A stretch of DNA of 15,168 bases from an uncultured Sulfurovum sp. (GTDB lineage: Bacteria; Campylobacterota; Campylobacteria; Campylobacterales; Sulfurovaceae). This document shows positions 1 through 8,367 of this stretch, in pieces. A program made the translations under genes and the position numbers. The stretch spans positions 1 to 15,168 of the forward strand of contig CAMZNQ010000126.1 of the NCBI GenBank assembly GCA_947313765.1, given 5' to 3'. The notes below the pieces were generated by a model that saw nothing but the letters and a program-made list of their open reading frames with translations, was not told the origin of the DNA and did not search any database. Position 1 is the first letter of the stretch. The number at the start of each line of letters is the position of its first letter.

Positions 1-89
1 CATATTAGACTAACTTAAACGATAAATGGCTTTAGATTATTATTTTTAGGGGCTTTATATAGGTTTTTAAATGGGATTAGATTAAGAAG

Positions 90-166
90 TGGTAGTAAGA
101 GAGGTACTCGAACCCTCGACCTCCGGCTTATGAGACCAGCGCTCTAACCAGCTGAGCTACCTTACC
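90..166 (-). tRNA. tRNA with CAU anticodon (elongator tRNA-Met likely)
   Basis: A 77-nt cloverleaf can be folded on the minus strand: 7-bp acceptor (GGTAAGG with TCTTACT, including G1-U72 and G7-U66 wobbles), a D arm with GG at 18-19, a 5-bp anticodon stem around the loop CTCATAA (anticodon CAU), a 5-nt variable loop, a T loop TTCGAGT and an encoded 3' ACCA. It lacks the run of three G-C pairs in the anticodon stem expected of an initiator, so elongator Met is the best call; a lysidine-modified tRNA-Ile2 also has a CAU anticodon and is not excluded. The T stem has a G53-A61 mismatch where G53-C61 is nearly universal. Confidence 0.88.
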
Positions 167-190
167 ACACGTTTATTTTGAAGTGGCGAA

Positions 191-219
191 ATTTTATCTG
201 AAACACTCTTAAAAGTCAA
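191..219 (-). promoter_or_regulatory. Predicted sigma-70-type promoter of the tRNA gene
   Basis: On the minus strand TTGACT (219-214) is followed after exactly 17 nt by TAAAAT (196-191). The predicted start of transcription is near 184, about 18 nt before the mature tRNA 5' end at 166. The promoter points away from groES. Confidence 0.65.
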
Positions 220-253
220 GCCTTTTTCTAAAATTATTAATTTATTTGCAAAG

Positions 254-298
254 TTTAGTTATACAGACTAAAGTTTATTGATTTTTAAACCATAAACT
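254..298. promoter_or_regulatory. Inverted repeats upstream of the groES promoter (possible operator)
   Basis: Two short inverted repeats lie just upstream of the -35 box of groES: TTTAGT (254-259) with ACTAAA (267-272), and AGTTTAT (272-278) with ATAAACT (292-298). They do not match the CIRCE element (TTAGCACTC-N9-GAGTGCTAA) bound by HrcA or the HAIR element bound by HspR. They may be a regulator site or chance in AT-rich DNA. Confidence 0.25.
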
Positions 299-299
299 A

Positions 300-328
300 T
301 TGACTTTTATAGAAAAAAATATTATTAT
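300..328 (+). promoter_or_regulatory. Predicted groES-groEL promoter
   Basis: TTGACT (300-305), a 17-nt spacer and TATTAT (323-328) form a good sigma-70-type promoter. The transcript would begin near 335, leaving a leader of about 27 nt that holds the Shine-Dalgarno AAGGAG upstream of the groES ATG. Confidence 0.7.
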
Positions 329-361
329 TCCGAAAAATTAATAACTATAAGGAGAAACCAA

Positions 362-2278
<1,917 letters not shown>

Positions 2279-2303
2279 TAAAAAAATAGGGGTTTATCCC
2301 CTA
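2279..2303 (-). terminator. Rho-independent terminator of the nadC-DHH-M23 operon
   Basis: On the minus strand a stem TAGGGG/CCCCTA (2303-2298 with 2292-2287), loop of 5 nt, is followed directly by a run of T (2286-2280). The first three stem bases are the TAG stop of the M23 gene, so the terminator begins inside the coding region. Confidence 0.8.
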
Positions 2304-3707
2304 CTCTCCTTCAATAATCTTATCAGCAGATTTAAATACTTTATCAATATTATCACGAATCCATTTTCTATCCATCCACTCCTCTGGACGTACTTCAATT
2401 CCTTGAACTAAAACACCAAAGTGTAAATGGTCTCCTAATGCTAAACCAGATTTTCCTGTTTGAGCAATAACAAAACCTGCATGAACTCTATCTCCTCTTT
2501 TTACAATAATATTTGAACAGTGTCCATATACTGTATAGAGTCCCAAACCATGGTCTATCATTGGCATATTTCCATAGATTCCATTATCATCAGCATAGAC
2601 AACTGTACCTGCATTTGAACTTACAATTTTTGCCATTTTTGTACTAGCTAAATCTAAACCAACATGTTTTGATTCAGATACTTCATTATCTTTAGTTTTA
2701 TAGTAGTAGTGTCTATCATCTCCAAAAGAGGCAACTTTAGCTGCATTTTTTAGAGGATAAAACTTTTTAATCTTCCACTCTGTTAATAACTCATCTGAAA
2801 CTTTTGAACTTAAACTATGGATTAAATCTTCATTCTTATTTCTCATTACTTCATTAATAGCTTTTAACTTCTCTAATCTATCTTCAATCATCAAATAGTC
2901 TGGGTCAGAAGCGATTAAATCAGAAATTTTTCCATCAATGAATTTATCTTTTGCTTGAATAAAAGAGGTTCTATATTTTCGAGATAGGATATAGAATGGG
3001 ACATTTGATATACGTTTATTTCCTGCTCTATCTTCTGCTACAATATTTGCTGAAAAATTCTCTTTATCATAAGGCCAAACAATCAATGTGGCATAATATC
3101 CACTCTCTTTGTATGGTTGTGCTTTAAATATATTTCCACATGCCTCTACATAAAAGCTCTTTAAATCTTTATCTTTTACTTGGAAAACAACTAACCCTAC
3201 TCCACCACGAGTAACAGAGTATGAATTAGATAAGATATTAATATCAGGACGTTTGTAATCAATCTCTACATTGATACGCTTTGTTGTACTATTTCCTTGA
3301 AAAAAGTTCCAATTACTTCTATCGTTTACCTCTATTGTAACCTGTAATTTTTCTGCTCTAGGGTCTAATCTAACACCATTTAAAACCTTTTTAGGATATA
3401 TAATATCAATAACTTTCTCTTTTACATTTTCAGGTAAAATATCATTTGCTACCTCTACTTTATGCTCTCCATCATTTATATATACTCTATATGATTTTAA
3501 AGCTGTATCATCATAGACTCTAATTTTCAAAGGTGATTTTCTATTCCAATAGATAAAATCATTACTCTCTATTACAGGTTTATTTCTCTCAAACCCTTCT
3601 GATGTAAATAAAACAACTCCTGCTCCAATTAAAAGCCCAAGAATGATTATTCCTAAACTATTTGAACTCTTCTTTCTGCCATAACTACCATAACGTCTTC
3701 TACGCAT
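2301..3707 (-). CDS. Membrane-anchored M23-family peptidoglycan endopeptidase (LytM domain)
   Basis: A 468-residue protein with a basic N-terminus (MRRRRYGSYGRKK), one membrane segment at about residues 17-35 and a long extracytoplasmic part. The C-terminal M23 metallopeptidase domain (about 325-440) has all expected residues: zinc ligands H348 and D352 in HVGLD, H396 in YGHC, and H427 and H429 in GDHLHFG. It should therefore be an active cell-wall endopeptidase cutting peptide cross-bridges. The middle region (about 40-240) is beta-rich and not recognised; about 260-310 is helical and may be a short coiled coil. The ATG overlaps the preceding DHH gene by 8 nt and has AGAGAGG as ribosome binding site. 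It resembles the M23 peptidases that set cell shape in Helicobacter and Campylobacter, but its exact role is inference. Confidence 0.92.
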   Translation of the reverse strand: MRRRRYGSYGRKKSSNSLGIIILGLLIGAGVVLFTSEGFERNKPVIESNDFIYWNRKSPLKIRVYDDTALKSYRVYINDGEHKVEVANDILPENVKEKVIDIIYPKKVLNGVRLDPRAEKLQVTIEVNDRSNWNFFQGNSTTKRINVEIDYKRPDINILSNSYSVTRGGVGLVVFQVKDKDLKSFYVEACGNIFKAQPYKESGYYATLIVWPYDKENFSANIVAEDRAGNKRISNVPFYILSRKYRTSFIQAKDKFIDGKISDLIASDPDYLMIEDRLEKLKAINEVMRNKNEDLIHSLSSKVSDELLTEWKIKKFYPLKNAAKVASFGDDRHYYYKTKDNEVSESKHVGLDLASTKMAKIVSSNAGTVVYADDNGIYGNMPMIDHGLGLYTVYGHCSNIIVKRGDRVHAGFVIAQTGKSGLALGDHLHFGVLVQGIEVRPEEWMDRKWIRDNIDKVFKSADKIIEGE

Positions 3708-4644
3708 TTAATAATCCTCTCTCTTTAATTTCTTTTTTTATTTTAATTTTTAACTCTTCTATACTTATATTTGATAATTCAAATCCACTAGCAGTTGAGT
3801 GACCACCTCCACCAAAAGAGGTAGCCAATCCCGAAACATCTACTCTTTTACTTCGCAAGGATACTTTAACCATATCTTTTAACTCTACCAAAAAAATAGA
3901 TATCTCTACAGTTACCAATGATATACCATAATTGACAATACCAACAGTATCTAATAGTTCTGCTCCTGCTTCTTCCATCTTCTCTCTAGTAGAGTGGATG
4001 ATTGACAAAGCTCCACTCTCATCTAACTCCAACGTATTTAAAGCTGAAGATAAGATACGAATAGATGCTAAAGAGCGTCTCTGATTTAAATTTTTTACAA
4101 CAGAATATATGTCAACTCCATAATCAACCATTTCAGAAGCTACATCAAATAACTCTTTTGAGACATTAGAGGTAGTAAAATATCTACTATCTGAAACTAA
4201 TGCTGTATAGAAACATGTTGCAACCTCTTTTGTAATAGGATAATCCTCTTTAAAAAGTTCATATGCCACATGAGAGGCTGAACTATAATCTGAATTTACA
4301 ATATTAATTGAACCAAAATAGGTATTACTTTTATGATGGTCTATATTTAAAATTTTACGCTCTGTTAAATCAAAACCAAGTCTATCTATACTTCCTGTAT
4401 CGCATGATATAATCAGACTATCTTCATAATTAATCCTTTGTTTTATTTTAGAAAAGTTCGGTAGAAAATCTAAATTAATGGGTATATTAGAACCTCCATT
4501 AACAACCTCTACCCTTTTTCCACTATTTTTAAGAAGAGCATAGATGCCCAATGCTGTACCAATTGTATCTGCATCAGGATTTAAGTGAGTAAGAATTGTA
4601 ATTTTATTATGATTATCAAGCAATTTTTGAACTTTTTGAAACAT
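3700..4644 (-). CDS. DHH/DHHA1-family phosphoesterase, NrnA-like
   Basis: A 314-residue cytoplasmic enzyme of the NrnA type, a family that degrades very short RNA oligomers and dephosphorylates pAp. DHH motifs are intact: motif I HLNPDADTIG (H20, D24, D26), motif II CDTGSIDR (D82), motif III IDHHKSN (D102, H103, H104), and motif IV around SDSR (D152). The DHHA1 substrate-binding domain ends in GGGGHSTASGF (278-288). The length fits the family (about 310-340). It starts 2 nt after the nadC stop and overlaps the M23 gene by 8 nt, so the three form an operon. The substrate (nanoRNA, pAp or a cyclic dinucleotide product) cannot be told from sequence alone. Confidence 0.9.
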   Translation of the reverse strand: MFQKVQKLLDNHNKITILTHLNPDADTIGTALGIYALLKNSGKRVEVVNGGSNIPINLDFLPNFSKIKQRINYEDSLIISCDTGSIDRLGFDLTERKILNIDHHKSNTYFGSINIVNSDYSSASHVAYELFKEDYPITKEVATCFYTALVSDSRYFTTSNVSKELFDVASEMVDYGVDIYSVVKNLNQRRSLASIRILSSALNTLELDESGALSIIHSTREKMEEAGAELLDTVGIVNYGISLVTVEISIFLVELKDMVKVSLRSKRVDVSGLATSFGGGGHSTASGFELSNISIEELKIKIKKEIKERGLLNA

Positions 4645-4646
4645 AT

Positions 4647-5486
4647 CTAACTTTCAATTTTCATTGATAGGTCAATCCAATTTGCTTGATGGATTAATGC
4701 ACCTGAAGAGATGGCATCAACACCTGTTTTTGCAATCTCCTCAATTGTATCTAAAGTAACATTTCCACTAGCTTCTAGTAAAATATGGGCATAATATCTA
4801 TCTCTAAATACCACAACCTCTTTTATCTTATCTATGCTCATATTGTCACACATTACAATATCTGCTCCTGCACTCATCGCCTCCTTTACCCCTTCAAGAG
4901 TTTCACACTCTATCTCAACTTTAGATGTAAATGGGATTTTTTGACGAACCTCTATCATAAACTCTTTTAAATTATCAATAGTTTTTAAATGGGTATCTTT
5001 TAACATTAGAGAGTCATCTAATCCCATTCTATGATTAATCCCACCACCACAACGTACAGCATATTTTTCAAACTCTCTAAGAAGTGGTCTAGTTTTTCTA
5101 GTATCTAGCAACTTAACTCCATAAGGTTCTACTTTTAAGACAAACTTTTTGGTAAGTGTAGCTATGGACGAAGCATGAAGGGCAATATCTAAAATAGAAC
5201 GCTCCAAAGAGAGAATAGATTTAGAGTCTCCAGAGATGTTAAGTAGTCTATCTCCTATTTGAAAAGGTAAACCATCATCTACATACCACTCTAAATTGAG
5301 ATTATAGATATTTGCTAAAACATCAATATACTCTTTTCCTCCAAAAGTACCATCACTCTTCGCAAGAATATAGGAGCGAACCTCTTTTGATTTAGAAATA
5401 CGAGAAAAAAGGTCTCCACGACCAACATCTTCACTAACCATTGACTCTATAAATTTATATTTTAACACACAACACTTCTTTATCAA
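4647..5486 (-). CDS. nadC: Nicotinate-nucleotide pyrophosphorylase (quinolinate phosphoribosyltransferase)
   Basis: NadC converts quinolinate and PRPP to nicotinate mononucleotide in de novo NAD synthesis. Recognisable parts are SEDVGRGDLFS (18-28), LDTRKTRP (127-134), the Arg-rich substrate site VRCGGGINHR (144-153), LKDTH (162-166), E191, E193 and E195, D214 and EASGN (238-242). The coordinates use the longest frame, whose start is a TTG (5486-5484) with no ribosome binding site. A GTG at 5468-5466 (residue 7) has AAGAAG six bases upstream, sits 31 nt below the presumed transcription start, and gives an N-terminus closer to the family; I prefer 5468 as true start (273 residues). It is the first gene of the leftward operon with the DHH and M23 genes. 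Confidence 0.95.
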   Translation of the reverse strand: MIKKCCVLKYKFIESMVSEDVGRGDLFSRISKSKEVRSYILAKSDGTFGGKEYIDVLANIYNLNLEWYVDDGLPFQIGDRLLNISGDSKSILSLERSILDIALHASSIATLTKKFVLKVEPYGVKLLDTRKTRPLLREFEKYAVRCGGGINHRMGLDDSLMLKDTHLKTIDNLKEFMIEVRQKIPFTSKVEIECETLEGVKEAMSAGADIVMCDNMSIDKIKEVVVFRDRYYAHILLEASGNVTLDTIEEIAKTGVDAISSGALIHQANWIDLSMKIES

Positions 5487-5505
5487 TATATTTTTGTTTT
5501 CACGG

Positions 5506-5511
5506 ATTATA
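5506..5511 (-). promoter_or_regulatory. -10 box for nadC operon
   Basis: TATAAT on the minus strand (5511-5506), with no convincing -35, as is common in Campylobacterota. The expected transcript start near 5499 leaves too short a leader for the TTG at 5486 but a normal one for the GTG at 5468. Confidence 0.5.
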
Positions 5512-5552
5512 ACAAACTAGATATTATTTCCAAATAACTTTTCTATGATTTT

Positions 5553-5561
5553 TGATATAAT
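5553..5561 (+). promoter_or_regulatory. Extended -10 promoter for smpB
   Basis: TGATATAAT (5553-5561) is an extended -10 box (TGnTATAAT) preceded by a T-run, the usual Campylobacterota pattern. The predicted start of transcription is near 5568, about 35 nt before the smpB ATG. It is divergent from the nadC promoter. Confidence 0.6.
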
Positions 5562-5602
5562 ACAGATAATATAAAAAGAAATACACTATAAAAGAATTAG
5601 AA

Positions 5603-6061
5603 ATGGCAATAAATTTAATAGCAAAAAATAAAAAAGCATATCATGACTATGAAATAGTTGAAAAATTTGAAGCAGGTGTTGTTCTTCAAGGTTCAGAAGT
5701 AAAAGCACTTCGTGCAAAACGAGCCAATTTAAATGATGCTTTTTGTCGGTTTATAAAAGGTGAGTTAAATTTAATGAATGCACATATAGCACATCTTGAA
5801 ACAACCAATAGAAACTATAGCAGAGATACAAGGAGCCCTAGAAAACTACTACTACATAAAAAAGAGTTAGATAAACTATTTGATAAAGTAAGTAGAGATG
5901 GAAATACCATTGTTCCTTTGATACTATATTTTAATGAACGAAATTTTGTAAAAGTTAGTATCGCACTTGCAAAAGGTAAAAACTTACACGACAAACGTGA
6001 GACTTTAAAAAGAAGAACACAGCATAGAGAGGCACAACAAGCTATGAAAAATTACAGATAA
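5603..6061 (+). CDS. smpB: SsrA-binding protein SmpB
   Basis: A 152-residue SmpB, normal length. It binds tmRNA and delivers it to stalled ribosomes for trans-translation. The RNA-binding beta-barrel has [10 protein letters not shown] (28-37), N42-D45 (NLND), and LLLHKKEL (82-89). The C-terminal tail [18 protein letters not shown] (121-138) is the segment that enters the decoding site and folds as a helix. No ssrA gene is visible in the window. The ribosome binding site is weak (AAGAAT). It is transcribed away from nadC and probably alone; the next gene has its own -10 box. Confidence 0.97.
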   Translation: MAINLIAKNKKAYHDYEIVEKFEAGVVLQGSEVKALRAKRANLNDAFCRFIKGELNLMNAHIAHLETTNRNYSRDTRSPRKLLLHKKELDKLFDKVSRDGNTIVPLILYFNERNFVKVSIALAKGKNLHDKRETLKRRTQHREAQQAMKNYR

Positions 6062-6114
6062 TATAAAAAAACTATTTAAAATATTTATTAATCAAAATTA
6101 AAGCTTAAAAATAG

Positions 6115-6120
6115 TATACT
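6115..6120 (+). promoter_or_regulatory. -10 box for the small exported protein gene
   Basis: TATACT (6115-6120) lies 28 nt before the preferred ATG at 6148, in an AT-rich stretch between smpB and this gene. No clear -35 is seen. Confidence 0.4.
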
Positions 6121-6147
6121 ACGCGTTAATATAAAAAAAGGATGTAT

Positions 6148-6381
6148 ATGAAGTTACTATTAAGTTTAATGGTTTTAGGAGCAACGCTATTGGTTGCAGG
6201 AGGGGATATTCTACCTGTTAAGGTTTACAAGCCAACTGTTCTTGTTCAAAAACAGAGAGGTTGTTATAAACCAAACATTAGAAAATGCCCAGATTGTGTA
6301 GATGTTGCAGAGATTTGCCCAGATGACCCAAATCTTCCAGTTATTGAGTCTATCCCTTGTGAGGCAAATATAAATCACTAA
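6148..6381 (+). CDS. Small secreted cysteine-rich protein of unknown function
   Basis: A 77-residue protein that I do not recognise. It begins with a signal peptide (MKLLLSLMVLGATLLVAGG), so the mature part of about 58 residues is probably periplasmic. The mature part has five cysteines (C39, C47, C50, C57, C71), two of them as CPDC, and many prolines. An ATG two codons earlier (6142) is in frame, but it directly abuts the AAAGG ribosome binding site (6137-6141), while the ATG at 6148 has a 6-nt spacing and is preferred. It has its own -10 box and ends 6 nt before a strong hairpin, so it is probably a single-gene unit. The even-odd cysteine count leaves one thiol free, or points to metal binding or dimer formation; that is speculation. 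Confidence 0.75.
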   Translation: MKLLLSLMVLGATLLVAGGDILPVKVYKPTVLVQKQRGCYKPNIRKCPDCVDVAEICPDDPNLPVIESIPCEANINH

Positions 6382-6387
6382 GAGTTT

Positions 6388-6410
6388 AAGAGTGGTAAAC
6401 CCACTCTTTT
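6388..6410. terminator. Bidirectional terminator between the small exported gene and the rhomboid gene
   Basis: An 8-bp perfect stem, AAGAGTGG (6388-6395) with CCACTCTT (6401-6408), and a 5-nt loop. On the plus strand it ends in CTCTTTT; on the minus strand the hairpin begins immediately after the rhomboid stop codon and ends in CTCTTAAA. It serves both converging units. Confidence 0.65.
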
Positions 6411-7086
6411 AAGAGATATATAGAGTCTCTAAATATCCATAAGCTACCAATAAAATAGTAATAGATACTAAAACATAACCCCAAATATAATTTAAACCTT
6501 TAGCTACAATAACTCCACCAATAACTCCTGCTAACAATCCACCAACATGTGCAGATATTGCAATATTTGGAAAAATTAGACCTATAAAGAAGTTAATGAG
6601 AAGAACAACTCCAAAATTTTGCATAAAACCTATAAACTCTCTTCCCATTTGTTTACGCTGAACAAATGCAAAACCAGCCAATGCTCCAAATATTCCAAAC
6701 AATGCTCCACTAGCACCCACAGCCCAATCTAAAGGATTTAGATAGATATAGGCAAAGCTACCAAATAGACCAGATATAAAATAGATTCCTAAATATATCC
6801 AAGTAGAAAATAGACGTTCCACAACTCTTCCAACCATATATATTGACAACATGTTCATAGATATATGCATAATGTCATTATGTAGAAACATAGATGAAAA
6901 AAGTCTATATATCTCCCCTTTCAATACAACATAAAAACCATTTAATCCACCTAATTGAAACATCTCTTCTGTCAATTCAGGAGATATTGTAGTTACTAAA
7001 AAGATAAAAACATTCAATATAATTAGACTATAGGTAATTGGAAACTCTTTAAATTTTTCTATGAGAAATCCTTTTTTTTGATTCAA
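6409..7086 (-). CDS. Rhomboid-family intramembrane serine protease
   Basis: A 225-residue polytopic membrane protein with about six hydrophobic segments. The catalytic dyad is present: S126 in GASGALFG (124-131) and H180 in AHVGG (179-183). The HNDIMHISMN motif (69-78) supplies the oxyanion-side histidine and asparagine of the family (H74, N78). Rhomboids cut membrane proteins within or near their transmembrane helix; the substrate here is unknown. The start is a TTG directly after the comEC stop codon (no gap), with GGA a few bases upstream. It is the last gene of the priA-ispG-dnaB-comEC-rhomboid cluster and ends at a terminator. Confidence 0.93.
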   Translation of the reverse strand: MNQKKGFLIEKFKEFPITYSLIILNVFIFLVTTISPELTEEMFQLGGLNGFYVVLKGEIYRLFSSMFLHNDIMHISMNMLSIYMVGRVVERLFSTWIYLGIYFISGLFGSFAYIYLNPLDWAVGASGALFGIFGALAGFAFVQRKQMGREFIGFMQNFGVVLLINFFIGLIFPNIAISAHVGGLLAGVIGGVIVAKGLNYIWGYVLVSITILLVAYGYLETLYIS

Positions 7087-8358
7087 TCATATCCAAAATA
7101 GAATAAAAAACCATATAAAAAATCCAAAAGATACAAGCAATAGAAGATAGAAGAGCCTTCTATCATAAAATGCAACTAAAGAGAGAGATAGATATGCAAA
7201 TCCAATATATGGGTCAATTAATCTATCTACAGTAAAAGTATCTAAGGTGAATAGTTTAAGTAGTATAGGGTCTAAAATATCTCCAAATCCAAATAGATGT
7301 AATATCATACTCAAAGGATAGAAGAGTGTAAAAAGTAACGATAAAATAGGAGATATGAGTTGTAGTGGAGTTGTAATAGGAAATATTATATGCACTACAG
7401 GTAACATTAAAATAAAGATTCCAAAAGAGATAATAGTTGTCATAATATATTTATTAACATGGGAGAAATAGTTAAGTAGTAAAAATATATAAAATACTCC
7501 AATAACAGATAACCAAAAGGATAAAGAGAGAAGAAGATGAGGAGATATTGTAATTATAATAAATGTAATAGTTACTAAAAAGGAGAGTGTTAAAAGCTCA
7601 ACTCCTAAAATTAATAGAATCCAAGTAGTTAAAAGCATCACATAGGAACGAATCAGAGAGGCAGGAGAGTCTACAAAAATTAGATATAACAGCAAAATAA
7701 CTAAAACAGAAAAACCAATATCTATCAAATCAAATCTATATGGAAAATAGTGTTGCTGAAAGAGTCTATAGATAGGTCTTAATAGAAAAAATAGTATTGT
7801 TGATAATATCCCTAGATGAAATCCACTTAAAGCAATCAGATGACTAACTCCTAGTTTTGAGACTTGACTTCTCAACTCTCTCTCTAAAGGCTCTGCCAAA
7901 AATATGGCATTATAGAAATTTGATAGCATACTATTGCTATGTTGAGTCGAGATATAATCTATAATATTTGACTTTAAATTACTATCTTTTGGAAAAATTC
8001 TATTAATCTTTGAGGAGATGAAAGATGTTCCAAGATATTCATGAAATTTCATCTTAGAATTTGGAAAAAGTTTAACTCTCAATCTTTGATGTATCTCTTT
8101 TGATGGAATTGAAGTTATTGTAAAAAATTTCAAATCTAACTTTTGACTATATAGTTTAAGAACCGTAAAATGCTTCTTATCTCTATCTTTCTCATAGGCA
8201 TTAAGAACTTTAGTCTCTGTATAGTAAAATGGTTTATCTTTAAACTCTTGATAATCAATATATGTAACAAATAGCCTAATAGAGATTAAGATAGATAGAA
8301 AAAGCATAAAGAACCAAAACTCTTTTAAGGTTAAAAAAAGTTTTGGTTTATCAATCAT
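7087..8358 (-). CDS. comEC: ComEC/Rec2-family DNA uptake channel
   Basis: A 423-residue inner-membrane protein with about ten hydrophobic segments. The competence-domain signature SHLIALSGFHLG (172-183) is clear. It has an N-terminal membrane segment (about 14-32), an extracytoplasmic region (about 35-170), then the channel. The C-terminal metallo-beta-lactamase domain of Bacillus-type ComEC is absent, as known for the short ComEC proteins of Helicobacter and Campylobacter. It would carry single-stranded DNA across the inner membrane in natural transformation. The ATG lies 9 nt after the dnaB stop, and its ribosome binding site AGAAG overlaps the dnaB end, so it is co-transcribed with dnaB. 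Whether the cell is competent cannot be seen here. Confidence 0.9.
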   Translation of the reverse strand: MIDKPKLFLTLKEFWFFMLFLSILISIRLFVTYIDYQEFKDKPFYYTETKVLNAYEKDRDKKHFTVLKLYSQKLDLKFFTITSIPSKEIHQRLRVKLFPNSKMKFHEYLGTSFISSKINRIFPKDSNLKSNIIDYISTQHSNSMLSNFYNAIFLAEPLERELRSQVSKLGVSHLIALSGFHLGILSTILFFLLRPIYRLFQQHYFPYRFDLIDIGFSVLVILLLYLIFVDSPASLIRSYVMLLTTWILLILGVELLTLSFLVTITFIIITISPHLLLSLSFWLSVIGVFYIFLLLNYFSHVNKYIMTTIISFGIFILMLPVVHIIFPITTPLQLISPILSLLFTLFYPLSMILHLFGFGDILDPILLKLFTLDTFTVDRLIDPYIGFAYLSLSLVAFYDRRLFYLLLLVSFGFFIWFFILFWI

Positions 8359-8367
8359 AGAAAACTT

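Noticed and set aside
1..89. Possible gene or terminator at the left edge
   Set aside because: No frame, hairpin or tRNA-like structure could be supported in these bases; nothing assigned.
171..361. CIRCE (HrcA) or HAIR (HspR) operator before groES
   Set aside because: I looked for TTAGCACTC/GAGTGCTAA and CTTGAGT/ACTCAAG halves and found no pair; a lone CACTCTT near 203 has no partner.
6142..6381. Start of the small exported protein at ATG 6142
   Set aside because: The AAAGG ribosome binding site would directly touch this ATG; the ATG at 6148 has normal spacing.
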